Below, one piece after another: positions 19,606 through 26,746 of a DNA stretch of 64,000 bases; position 1 is the stretch's first letter; each line of letters starts with the position of its first letter. The position numbers and the translations under genes were made by a program. Origin of the DNA: Asticcacaulis machinosus (GTDB lineage Bacteria; Pseudomonadota; Alphaproteobacteria; Caulobacterales; Caulobacteraceae); contig NZ_JAQQKV010000001.1 in assembly GCF_028550435.1 (NCBI RefSeq), forward strand, positions 186,001-250,000, written 5' to 3'. The notes beneath the pieces are model-generated. The model was not told the origin of the DNA, did no database searches, and saw only the letters and a program-made list of their open reading frames with translations.

Positions 19606-19884
19606 ATGACGACGAAAGCTGAACTCGTGGCATCGATTGCCGAACAGGCCGGCCTGACCAAAGAGCAAGCCAAGAAGGCACTCGACGCTTTTACCGACAG
19701 CGTTTCGGATGCTCTCAAAAAAGGCGAAGAAGTCCGTCTGGTGGGCTTTGGCACCTTCCTGGCCGTCAAGCGCGAAGCCGGCACGGCTCGCAACCCGCGC
19801 ACCGGTGAAACGGTTGCTCGTCCGGCCAGCACGACCGCACGCTTCCGCGTCGGTGAAGGCCTGAAGTCCGCTCTTAACGGCTAA
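19606..19884 (+). CDS. hup: DNA-binding protein HU
   Basis: A 92-residue histone-like protein. The ATG at 19606 is chosen because GGGAGA lies eight bases upstream and homology starts at MTTKAELV; an in-frame ATG at 19588 would add six atypical residues. The HU/IHF signature is intact: the dimer core helices (residues 3-38), GFGTFLAVKREA, the ARNPRTGE DNA-wrapping arm with its proline, and the C-terminal RFRVGEGLKSAL. Its place behind lon is the common lon-hupB order. A possible -35 element, TTGACC, is visible about 120 bases upstream without a good -10. Confidence 0.96.
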   Translation: MTTKAELVASIAEQAGLTKEQAKKALDAFTDSVSDALKKGEEVRLVGFGTFLAVKREAGTARNPRTGETVARPASTTARFRVGEGLKSALNG

Positions 19885-20038
19885 GACTTATTTGAGACGG
19901 TTTTCGCTGCGCGCACCTCTGATGGGGATAAATGCGCATCAGACCGCTTCAATGACTTGACTTCTGAAGCGGAGGCGGGCAAAGGCTCACCTCCACTTCA
20001 GAGACCGCACAGATATATGATGTCATGCGGTTTTAAGG

Positions 20039-20114
20039 GGGCGATTAGCTCAGCTGGCAGAGCGGCTCGTTTACACCGAGTAGGTCGGCGGTTCGATCCC
20101 GTCATCGCCCACCA
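20039..20114 (+). tRNA. tRNA-Val (anticodon UAC), integration site of the island
   Basis: A 76-base tRNA with encoded CCA. The acceptor stem GGGCGAT pairs with ATCGCCC. The anticodon loop TTTACAC gives UAC, reading GUA and GUG. The T arm contains TTCGATC. The 3' end (from 20098) is repeated at 30868, marking it as the attachment site of the genomic island that follows. The tRNA itself is complete, so integration restored it. Confidence 0.97.
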
Positions 20115-20115
20115 A
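20098..20115 (+). repeat. attL of the tRNA-Val island
   Basis: The 18 bases cccgtcatcgcccaccaa at the 3' end of tRNA-Val recur exactly at 30868-30885. The match ends one base after CCA plus A. This is the usual geometry for tyrosine-integrase insertion at a tRNA 3' end, and an integrase fragment lies next to it. Confidence 0.88.
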
Positions 20116-20166
20116 CCCCTTGATTCCATTGAATTTTCCGAAAATAATCGTCGAAATGAGGCGCTT

Positions 20167-20268
20167 TGTTGCCCCGTTTTGTATCACCAGACGATTTCCG
20201 GACAGCCAATTTCCATAATAGAATCAAACAGTAACGGACAGGCGACTGTTGCCCCGTTCAGTAGCACC
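20167..20268 (+). repeat. Pair of near-identical direct repeats next to attL
   Basis: Two 22-base repeats start at 20167 and 20247, exactly 80 bases apart. Both begin TGTTGCCCCGTT and end CACC; they differ at three internal positions. Their place between the attachment site and the integrase gene suits arm-type integrase or excisionase binding sites. This is inference from position only. The surrounding 20116-20433 holds no other supported feature. Confidence 0.5.
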
Positions 20269-20433
20269 GCCGGGCAAAGCCGGGCCTCCCGACTGTTTGG
20301 GCATCGTCGGACGACATCATCCTCAAAAACAATGGCCAAACCATCGATCCACGGTTCGTCGAGACCGTCCGGGATGGTCGAAACAGATCGCCCCGGAAAT
20401 GACCGGCGCACATCATCTTCTCAAAAGCATGGG

Positions 20434-21033
20434 ATGTTCGTCAGGGGACGATCCTTCTATGTTCGATGGAAAATCCCCTCACGACTCCAACCCATTATCG
20501 GGCAGTCACATTTCGTTCGGTCGTTGAAGACAGGACGATGGGCCGATGCTGTCCGGATGATCCGGGTAGTCAGTGTGGACTTCGAAAACATGCTCAGGAA
20601 GGCCGAAGGAGCGTCTGCGGTAAGCGTCTCGTTCATTTCGACCCCAGCGCCCCACGAGATCGTTCAAGCCGGTCCAAGCCCTATCTCACAGCCAATAGAC
20701 GATGGGATGACGCTTCAACAGGTCTTCGACATGTTCATGAGCGATCCGTCGAAGAAACGAGCATGGACGACGATGGCACGATACCGTGAGACCATGGGAG
20801 TGGTGTTCGAGGTTATTCCGCCCGACACGCCTATCAAAAAGGTTGATCGCGTCCTATGTCGGCAGGTGTTGGAAATGGTTCAATGGCTTCCGGCCAACGC
20901 TACGAAACCCGTGCGTAGCCAATCTTCAATCAACGCTCCTGTAAAAGCCTATGTCCTTCAAATGTTGGGTTACGTGATGTCGCAAGCAATCCCTTGCACG
21001 GTCTGCATTTGCGTCACTGAACCCGTGAGATAA
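20434..21033 (+). pseudogene. Tyrosine recombinase (phage integrase), truncated
   Basis: The first 157 or so codons from the ATG at 20434 match the N-terminal half of tRNA-targeting integrases: a DUF6538-like start (VRGRSFYVRWKIPSRLQPII, then VRSLKTG), a linker, and a SAM-like core-binding domain (MTLQQVFDMFMSDP to EMVQWLPANATK). The protein normally continues with the catalytic domain carrying the R-HxRH-Y residues. Here native sequence stops at base 20905, where the 196-bp inverted repeat begins; the frame then runs through the repeat to a stop at 21033. No catalytic domain is found elsewhere in the island. The upstream start is uncertain; an in-frame ATG at 20332 also exists, and the frame is open back through the tRNA. 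Confidence 0.8.
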
Positions 21034-21101
21034 ATTGTCTCATGCAAAGGCTGGTCTGTCGAAGTATCCGGGACACTTTTTTCACGAGATTGACCCGGCC
21101 A
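20906..21101 (+). repeat. 196-bp inverted repeat, left copy
   Basis: This segment is an exact reverse complement of 29431-29626, compared base by base. It holds the upstream region and first eight codons of the serine recombinase gene in reverse orientation, and it interrupts the integrase. An imperfect recombination subsite-like palindrome, TGTC-N11-GACA, lies at 21057-21075. Confidence 0.95.
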
Positions 21102-21125
21102 AATGAACCGGCTGAACACAAACGC

Positions 21126-21251
21126 ATGATGGCAAATATCGATGCGGAATTTCAGGACGTGGCTGACACGCATGAAATCTGCCGCATTTATTATATCATG
21201 GCGAAAGAGGGGCTGGTTCCATCCGTAGGCTATTCCTACGCATTTCCGTAG
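21126..21251 (+). CDS. Short open frame of doubtful status
   Basis: Forty-one codons from an ATG at 21126 (the open frame extends back into the repeat). The reading, with MANIDAEFQDVADTHEICRI, looks protein-like, with balanced charge and aromatic residues, but there is no ribosome site and no recognised family. It directly abuts the inner edge of the left inverted repeat and may be the remnant C-terminus of a gene cut by the same event that truncated the integrase. Confidence 0.3.
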   Translation: MMANIDAEFQDVADTHEICRIYYIMAKEGLVPSVGYSYAFP

Positions 21252-21253
21252 GT

Positions 21254-21285
21254 CTGAAAAAGCCCGCCGTTCGTGCGGCGGGCTT
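21254..21285 (-). terminator. Terminator of the 21967-21289 operon
   Basis: AAGCCCGCCG pairs with CGGCGGGCTT around a six-base loop; on the minus strand it is followed by TTTTTCAG. It begins four bases past the stop of the membrane-protein gene. Confidence 0.88.
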
Positions 21286-21288
21286 CCA

Positions 21289-21810
21289 TCATGCGATCCC
21301 GACGTTCTCCGCTACCGCCTTGATGATCTGCCGGGCTTGCGCGTCGGTCAGATTCTTTCGCGCCGATCCGTTCCGTCGCCAGTCATCAAGTTCGTCGATC
21401 TCGATTTCATATTCATCGAAAAGGTAGCCGCACAAGTTCTCGAAATTTATCGCGCACCCAGTGCGGCCGACGTGCTCTTCCCAGCCTTCGATGATCTGGC
21501 GCTCCGCCATCCAGCGGGTGACGCGCCCCTCGGATCGGTGGTTCTTGAGGAACGATGCCGACAGGGCGTGAAGGACCCTGTCTAAAAACTCGAACTGGCC
21601 GCGAATGGTGACGGACAGTCCAATGTAGGCTGCGGCAACTATGAGGATCGTGAAGATGGCCGCGTTGTCGAGACCGTCCGATACCGTCTCCGGCGCGAAG
21701 ACGCCAACGACGGTTTGTTGGATGGCTAACGCCGAAATTATCATGGCGAAGCCGATTGCCGCCCATACAACGACAAAGAGCTTCTGGACCGGAGAAAGGC
21801 AGTTGATCAT
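21289..21810 (-). CDS. Two-helix membrane protein of unknown function
   Basis: A 173-residue protein with two hydrophobic helices near the N-terminus (about residues 10-32 and 47-68) joined by a short loop, then a soluble, charged domain of about 100 residues (EGRVTRWMAERQIIEGWEEHVG, then EYEIEIDELDDW) and a basic C-terminal helix. The family is not recognised. It starts seven bases after the stop of a 49-codon gene on the same strand and ends at a strong terminator, so the two form an operon within the island. It could anchor a cytoplasmic effector at the membrane, but nothing shows this. Confidence 0.7.
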   Translation of the reverse strand: MINCLSPVQKLFVVVWAAIGFAMIISALAIQQTVVGVFAPETVSDGLDNAAIFTILIVAAAYIGLSVTIRGQFEFLDRVLHALSASFLKNHRSEGRVTRWMAERQIIEGWEEHVGRTGCAINFENLCGYLFDEYEIEIDELDDWRRNGSARKNLTDAQARQIIKAVAENVGIA

Positions 21811-21817
21811 GCAGACC

Positions 21818-21967
21818 TCAGCGAACTTCCATTGGCGGATGGACTATGTTGCCGCGCCCGTATTGTGCTTCGAGTAGGTTCCGCGCATCGTTGGGATTGT
21901 TAGCCTGAATGCGGACTTCACATACCTGCCCTCTGGCAGTTCGCACGTGCGCTCGAAAGTTTCTCAT
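21818..21967 (-). CDS. Small conserved-looking protein of unknown function
   Basis: A 49-residue reading frame from the ATG at 21967 with a very strong GAGGGAGG ribosome site upstream. The product begins MRNFRAHVRTARGQVCEVRI and continues with QANNPNDARNLLEAQYG. This resembles small beta-alpha proteins seen on plasmids and islands, but no family name can be assigned. Seven bases separate its stop from the start of the membrane-protein gene, supporting co-translation. It is basic at the N-terminus. Confidence 0.65.
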   Translation of the reverse strand: MRNFRAHVRTARGQVCEVRIQANNPNDARNLLEAQYGRGNIVHPPMEVR

Positions 21968-22084
21968 CGGAATAGCCTCCCTCTAAAAGCAACTTCGCTA
22001 GGCGGCGCAATTTGCCACCAAAATATAACGAATTGGAATATCTTATGGCGCAATCTACTTAACATTGGGTCAACAAGGCGACCC

Positions 22085-22342
22085 ATGCGCAGTATCCATT
22101 CCAAGCCCTATTCGATGATTATCGATGCCTTGATCGTGGCGAGGAAGGCTGCACCCTTGACGCAGGTGGAACTGGCAAAAATCTGGGGTAAGAAACAGCC
22201 GACGATCACCAAGATTGAACAGTGCGAACGCAGAATCGATATGGCCGAGTTTCTTGAACTCTGCATCATCCTCAATACCAATCCGACTGACATCCTGCGT
22301 GAGGCGCATCTGGAAATGAAGCGTTCAATGTTGTCTAGGTAA
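22085..22342 (+). CDS. XRE-family helix-turn-helix regulator
   Basis: Eighty-five residues from the ATG at 22085. Residues about 18-70 form a Cro/C1-type HTH (TQVELAKIWGKKQPTITKIEQCERRIDMAEFLELCIIL), with the conserved Q-x-x-L-A and recognition-helix pattern. The frame is open back to 21947 without a better start. Its 3' end overlaps by eight bases the end of the convergent 118-residue gene. It may control the island's own genes; no target can be shown. It is not adjacent to the methyltransferases, so it is less likely than the HigA-type protein to be their controller. Confidence 0.78.
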   Translation: MRSIHSKPYSMIIDALIVARKAAPLTQVELAKIWGKKQPTITKIEQCERRIDMAEFLELCIILNTNPTDILREAHLEMKRSMLSR

Positions 22343-22691
22343 CGCTGCCTTTGACGTTATCCAGTGCTGCTGAACCAAACAGAACCGCCGCTTCTGCTTC
22401 TGTAGCAAGCCTTTCATCGAGCACTCGCAGATGGTTCTCTTCGATGTCCTGCCATTTTAGAAGATCGATCACGCGCGCTTCGACAAGCACTTCCATCGCG
22501 TATATCTGACCTGAAGCCGTCCGAATGGTTGTGAAGTCTGGCAGATCAGACAAAGCGTGCCACTGGGCCTGAGCACCGATCCGACGGTTCAGACATTGAA
22601 AAGCTTCCAAGAAATTTGGCTGACCGTCGCCTCGCGCCAAGACTCTAAAATCAATCACCCATGCAAGTTGGTTTGTCGCGCTGGAACCCAT
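22335..22691 (-). CDS. Hypothetical island protein, 118 residues
   Basis: A soluble acidic protein with no recognised family. It starts MGSSATNQLAWVIDFRVLARG and ends with a helix rich in alanine and glutamate. There are no membrane segments, signal peptide or metal motifs. The ribosome site is weak. It converges on the XRE regulator with an eight-base overlap of the stops, an arrangement that suggests mutual interference in transcription. It may be a real gene because codon use is even over the whole length. Confidence 0.5.
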   Translation of the reverse strand: MGSSATNQLAWVIDFRVLARGDGQPNFLEAFQCLNRRIGAQAQWHALSDLPDFTTIRTASGQIYAMEVLVEARVIDLLKWQDIEENHLRVLDERLATEAEAAVLFGSAALDNVKGSVT

Positions 22692-22852
22692 GAGAAAATT
22701 CTCGCACGGAACCCGAATCTGTCAACGCATCCAGATGTAGAAACACCCCCGCCAAAGCGAAATATGCGAAATTCATATATTTTTATATATGCGATTTTAG
22801 AATAATAATGCCGTAGTGCTCAATCACTTCATACTTACGCCGGAGGACCAAC

Positions 22853-23020
22853 CTGTCATCACAACCTAATCTCCCCAGCTTCGACGCCTGCTTCCAGAAC
22901 TGGCTCAACGCTCAGTCCGACGATGACTTGCGCCGGGCTTTGGACGAGGATCGCGGCGAGATGATCCGTGAGAGGGTGATAGCGGAGATTGAGCGGCGGA
23001 CAGGAATTATGAAACCTTGA
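22853..23020 (+). CDS. Possible 55-codon gene with a CTG start
   Basis: A perfect GGAGG at 22842-22846 lies six bases before a CTG that opens a 55-codon frame ending at TGA 23018-23020. The product (SSQPNLPSFDACFQNWLNAQ, then a highly charged helix with LRRALDEDRGEMIRERV) reads as a plausible small helical protein. No ATG, GTG or TTG in this frame fits the ribosome site; an in-frame ATG at 22808 meets a stop at once. CTG starts are rare, so this is tentative. Confidence 0.4.
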   Translation: MSSQPNLPSFDACFQNWLNAQSDDDLRRALDEDRGEMIRERVIAEIERRTGIMKP

Positions 23021-23049
23021 TAACCTTTTCCTGTATAATATTTGATAAA

Positions 23050-24291
23050 TTATAAGTAATTATCACGCCAAGCAATGTTTGCAGGATTTATAAATGGCGG
23101 ATACGTTACCCCTTCAGGTATGAATCCATAATTTGCGCTGCTGGCCACATTGTCAGATAGCATGATACTTCCATCTATCCTTAGCCTTATGTTGCCAGAG
23201 TCAAATAAGCGGTGAATGTCGATACGTAGACAAATGCCATTATTTTCATCATCCGATCCGCCGTTCTTAACCGGGACTATGTGAGCAGCTTCGAGTATTT
23301 CAGGAATTTTTTCGCCAGTAATGAAGCAAGTCCGCTCATAAGCATTCAAAACGCGCGATCGAAATTTTGACTGTCCTGTCCGTGCTAATACAGTGGTCAT
23401 TACTCGGGTGCGTTCAATTATAGATGGCAACGATGAGTGTCGAACATCGTCTACAGCCCTTGCTGCACTAGCATCGTCCTCGAAAATCGATTCCTTTGAT
23501 GGCGCGCTGACTGATTCAACGTCAAACAATTCATCCATAACGAATTTTTGCTTCGAAACGTGCACTCCTGCCCCAGCTTCCAACCTCAGCAATCCAAAGT
23601 TTGCCAAGAAAAGAAGAAACTCCCTTGCAAGCCTACGGTCATTGTCCATGGGAGCGCAATCTGGCCAGCCATGAACAATAGAAGGATCAGCCCTATATCC
23701 GAATAGCATAGAAGCTATTGTATCGACAGAAGCTTTGGCACCCGCCAATGGTATTACAACCTTGACCAATTCTTCGTTGGTTAGATATGCGGCCGACGCC
23801 CCGGAATTGCGGCCTAATTTTTCAATAATTTCTAAAATCAGTTTTAACGGGCGAATTTCGAGGTTTGCTTCTCTCCACTTATCAATTTCATCGCTTGAGT
23901 AAGTTGCTACGTTGGGTAGCATCGTTTGCTGCACCATTAGTGCGGCAAACTCTGCCTGAGTAATATATCCGTCAGCTACCCGTCGTCCCAATGGCGTCAG
24001 TTGAATTAATCCTCGACGCGCCGAGGTTAAAAGCCCAGTTCCACGCCAGTATTGTCCCGAATTTCTGAACAGATTTCTGCTCGGGTCGCGCGCCAAGGTG
24101 ACAGAGGACTCTGTCTCTTCTTGCACGATTTGCAATGTGTCTTTGAGTCTTGGATCGGCGAAAACCCGCCCCTCATGACGGCCAAGCGCCCGCAGCACAC
24201 CAAGAAAAACTGGCGCTTCAAGTAACCCTTCGCTGGGCTGAACACTAAGCCACCGCCACTTGTAGGTATCAAATGGCTTGATCGGCGTCAT
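23050..24291 (-). CDS. HNH restriction endonuclease
   Basis: A 413-residue protein. Residues about 318-365 form an HNH nuclease domain: CFITGEKIPEILEAAHIVP supplies a first cysteine and the catalytic histidine, then NGICLRIDIHRLFD supplies the asparagine and final histidine. The N-terminal 270 residues look like helical DNA-recognition and winged-helix-like segments (ITQAEFAALMVQQT). Its start overlaps the end of the upstream methyltransferase gene by four bases, making it the last gene of a four-gene restriction-modification operon. The reading as the cognate type II endonuclease rests on this context and the HNH motif; the target sequence is unknown. Confidence 0.88.
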   Translation of the reverse strand: MTPIKPFDTYKWRWLSVQPSEGLLEAPVFLGVLRALGRHEGRVFADPRLKDTLQIVQEETESSVTLARDPSRNLFRNSGQYWRGTGLLTSARRGLIQLTPLGRRVADGYITQAEFAALMVQQTMLPNVATYSSDEIDKWREANLEIRPLKLILEIIEKLGRNSGASAAYLTNEELVKVVIPLAGAKASVDTIASMLFGYRADPSIVHGWPDCAPMDNDRRLAREFLLFLANFGLLRLEAGAGVHVSKQKFVMDELFDVESVSAPSKESIFEDDASAARAVDDVRHSSLPSIIERTRVMTTVLARTGQSKFRSRVLNAYERTCFITGEKIPEILEAAHIVPVKNGGSDDENNGICLRIDIHRLFDSGNIRLRIDGSIMLSDNVASSANYGFIPEGVTYPPFINPANIAWRDNYL

Positions 24292-25256
24292 GCTGCTTCC
24301 GACACGTTCGATTCTTTAACCGCTTTATTAGCACTCATGAGCATAGTGCCTATAGCTTTACCCAGCAGCGGTGGCACAGCGTTAGCTATTTGGCGATACG
24401 CGGACGTTTTAGTTCCTGCGAACACAAAGTCGTCAGGAAATGATTGAACGGCTGCAAGTTCCCGTGCCGTCATGCGGCGGTGATTGTTGGGATGGTGAAG
24501 CACCACAACGCCACCTTTTTCGTCACCTCTTGCCGTTACGGTAGGAGAAGGACGGTCTGCCTCTATGTAACGGTGCCCCAAATGCCCATTAAAACGCAAC
24601 TTGTAACGAGAGCATTGATGGTTAGGGATGTTTAATCCGTCTTCAGGCTCAGGAAAATGTGCAAGGGCCTTACCGACCGTGAACCAAGGCTTTAACTTAT
24701 TAACGCTTGCAGAATCCGGCGACGTATGGGTTGGCTTCGGAGGGAAAGAAAGCGTGTCTGGCACGTCTTTCCGCACACCGACAATAATTACTCTCATCCG
24801 AGCTTGGGGCACCCCGTAGTCGGCGGCGTTTACAACTTGATAGTTGACCCGGTAGCCCAACCCTTCGAACTCTTCAACAATACGCCGAAGTATTTCCCCT
24901 TTGCCGATTGAAGCCAGACCCTTTACATTTTCCCCGACAAAGTAGCGTGGTCTTTTGTCCCTTACGACGCGAACAAGCTCTCTATAGAGTGAATTGCGAG
25001 GATCACTCATGGTGCGCCCCCAATTTGCTACCGAAAACCCTTGGCAGGGGAAACCACCTACCACGACGTCACAATCTGGAATTTCAAAACTTTTAATTTC
25101 GCATATACTGCGCGTGTCTATGTGGTCGCCAATGTTATTGCGGTATGTTGATGCAGCATCTGCAAAAATGTCATTCGCCCAAACGATTTCCATACCCGCT
25201 TGGATCAATCCAAGGTCAAGCCCTCCCGCTCCAGAGAACAATGAGACGACTTTCAT
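24288..25256 (-). CDS. DNA (cytosine-5) methyltransferase, second copy
   Basis: A 322-residue C5-cytosine methyltransferase with all main motifs: SAM-binding motif I FSGAGGLDLG (7-16), catalytic motif IV GGFPCQGFS with Cys71, motif VI ENV (109-111), motif VIII QARMR (151-155), and motif X-type QIANAVPPLLGKAIG near the C-terminus. The target-recognition region (about 165-260) differs from that of its upstream neighbour although the first 80 residues are nearly superimposable. Its ATG shares one base with the stop of the upstream gene, and its end overlaps the HNH gene by four bases. Methylation presumably protects one strand of an asymmetric site. Confidence 0.95.
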   Translation of the reverse strand: MKVVSLFSGAGGLDLGLIQAGMEIVWANDIFADAASTYRNNIGDHIDTRSICEIKSFEIPDCDVVVGGFPCQGFSVANWGRTMSDPRNSLYRELVRVVRDKRPRYFVGENVKGLASIGKGEILRRIVEEFEGLGYRVNYQVVNAADYGVPQARMRVIIVGVRKDVPDTLSFPPKPTHTSPDSASVNKLKPWFTVGKALAHFPEPEDGLNIPNHQCSRYKLRFNGHLGHRYIEADRPSPTVTARGDEKGGVVVLHHPNNHRRMTARELAAVQSFPDDFVFAGTKTSAYRQIANAVPPLLGKAIGTMLMSANKAVKESNVSEAA

Positions 25257-26206
25257 TACGCAACCTCTTTAAGGATTGAAGTTTTTGCAAGCTGTTGCCC
25301 TAAAGCTTTCGCAAAAAGAACAGGAACGGCATTACCCACTTGGCGGTAACAGGAGTTCATCCCTCCAATGAACTCGAATTTCAGGGGAAATGCCTGTATA
25401 AGTGCTTGTTCTCGAATAGACATACGGCGATGATTTCTTGGGTGCTGAATTGCACAAACCCCTCCCTTGCCATTGCCTCTCGCAAGAATGGTCGGGGAAG
25501 GTTTGTTTGGGTCAGTGGTTCGGTGGCCCGTAAAATTCCGGTTGGTGACTTTGTATTTTGAAAAAACGTGGTTAGGCAGCTCGTTTGTGGAGCCGGGTTC
25601 AGGTATATCTTCCAAACACTCACCAATCGTTAACCATGGCTTCAGCCCCCCGTTCATTTTTGAAGGGTCGCAATGCGTCGGGTCAGGGAAGATGAAATCT
25701 GCGGCCTCAGGCAGGTCTTGCCGCGTCCCAGCTATGATGACGCGACGACGCATTTGAGGAACGCCAAAGTCGGCCACGTTAAAAAGACGTTTAGAAACAC
25801 GATACCCTGCATCGGCAAAATCGGCTTCAATTTTCTGTATCGCACGACCGCCAGCAAGGCTAAGTATGCCCCTGACATTCTCTGCCAAAAAATATAGAGG
25901 CTGTTTTTCTCTAACGATCCGCAAGAATTCGAGGTAAAGTCTGTTACGTTCATCTTCGTCGAAGCGCAACATATTGGCTTGCGAAAATCCCTGACAGGGA
26001 AATCCACCTACAACGACATCGCAATCAGGGATTTGCATCGACGAAATTTTACATATGTCGCCCAAGACGATCTCGGTTCCGATGTTGCCTTTGTAAGTGG
26101 CTACCGCATCTGCGTCGAAATCATTGGCCCAGATAATTTCATGGCCAGCTTGGATAAGTCCAAGATCAAGGCCACCAGCCCCAGAAAATAGTGATACGAT
26201 CCTCAT
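25256..26206 (-). CDS. DNA (cytosine-5) methyltransferase, first copy
   Basis: A 316-residue C5-cytosine methyltransferase, paralogous to the gene downstream. Motif I FSGAGGLDLG, the catalytic PCQ with Cys71, ENV at 109-111, QMRRR motif VIII and the QVGNAVPVLFAKALG motif X are all in place, at the same positions as in the sister protein up to about residue 160. The central target-recognition region diverges. Its ATG overlaps the stop of the HigA-type gene by four bases. Two side-by-side C5 methyltransferases are known from type II systems with asymmetric sites (HgaI is an example), each copy modifying one strand; this fits here but is inferred. Confidence 0.95.
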   Translation of the reverse strand: MRIVSLFSGAGGLDLGLIQAGHEIIWANDFDADAVATYKGNIGTEIVLGDICKISSMQIPDCDVVVGGFPCQGFSQANMLRFDEDERNRLYLEFLRIVREKQPLYFLAENVRGILSLAGGRAIQKIEADFADAGYRVSKRLFNVADFGVPQMRRRVIIAGTRQDLPEAADFIFPDPTHCDPSKMNGGLKPWLTIGECLEDIPEPGSTNELPNHVFSKYKVTNRNFTGHRTTDPNKPSPTILARGNGKGGVCAIQHPRNHRRMSIREQALIQAFPLKFEFIGGMNSCYRQVGNAVPVLFAKALGQQLAKTSILKEVA

Positions 26207-26526
26207 GCGGCTCGCCTTTGCTTTTTGGAAATTTCGATCATCGACGTCTGAATGGTCGGCAGCATATCGATCTGAGCACCGAGCTTTTTCTTCGCCAAAT
26301 CAATCTCATATTCTTTTTGGAGATTGAGCCAGAATTCTGGGCCGACGCAAAAAAAATGGCCAAGCCGCAAGGCAGTATCGCCGGTAATTGCCCGCTGACC
26401 GTTTATTATTTCAGTTAGCCGATTAGTTGGCACCTTTATGTGCCTTGCCAGTTCAGCGGCAGCCATATTGAGGGCTTTCAGCTTCATGCCCAGCTCGACG
26501 CCCGCATGGGTGCATTCTTTTAACAT
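26203..26526 (-). CDS. HigA-type XRE regulator heading the restriction-modification operon
   Basis: A 107-residue HTH protein of the HigA/VapI group: THAGVELGMKLKALNM, AAELARHIKVPTNRLTEIINGQRAITGDTALRLGHFF and the PEFWLNLQKEYEIDLA tail are diagnostic for addiction-module antitoxins. No HigB toxin lies upstream or downstream: the 220 bases before it contain no toxin-like frame in any reading, and the gene after it is a methyltransferase that overlaps it by four bases. Its position fits a controller (C) protein of a restriction-modification system, which usually belongs to a different XRE group. A toxin-less antitoxin recruited as controller is the simplest reading. Confidence 0.85.
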   Translation of the reverse strand: MLKECTHAGVELGMKLKALNMAAAELARHIKVPTNRLTEIINGQRAITGDTALRLGHFFCVGPEFWLNLQKEYEIDLAKKKLGAQIDMLPTIQTSMIEISKKQRRAA

Positions 26527-26642
26527 GGCGACGCAATCCCAGAATCAAATCGAATCAATGAATAAGTCTTTCTTGCCGATATGCATTACGTCAAGCGTAA
26601 CTCTGGCAATTATGCTCTCCGCGCAACGAGCAACTTATCTCC

Positions 26643-26665
26643 AACAAATCAGTTCCCTATTTGTT
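26643..26665 (-). promoter_or_regulatory. Inverted-repeat operator over the restriction-modification promoter
   Basis: AACAAAT and ATTTGTT form a perfect 7-bp inverted repeat with a 9-base spacer, 117-139 bases upstream of the HigA-type start. A consensus -35 hexamer TTGACA (minus strand, 26686-26681) lies just upstream, so the expected -10 position falls inside the repeat. This is where an autoregulating repressor would bind. Confidence 0.5.
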
Positions 26666-26680
26666 CCAATAATGAGCGGT

Positions 26681-26686
26681 TGTCAA
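26681..26686 (-). promoter_or_regulatory. -35 element of the restriction-modification operon
   Basis: TTGACA on the minus strand, a perfect -35 hexamer. The -10 counterpart 16-18 bases on is poor (ACAAAT or AAATAG) and overlaps the inverted repeat. Confidence 0.4.
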
Positions 26687-26746
26687 TAATTTTGGGTCAG
26701 GTAACTGGGTGTAGGTCAACCGGGAAGGAGCACCGCCTTCAAACTG

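Noticed and set aside
19957-20433. N-terminal extension of the integrase frame running back through tRNA-Val
   Set aside because: It would translate the tRNA and attachment site. Homology begins only near 20434.
26527-26746. A HigB toxin gene or remnant upstream of the HigA-type regulator
   Set aside because: All three minus-strand frames were read; they are broken by stops and show no HigB-like segment.
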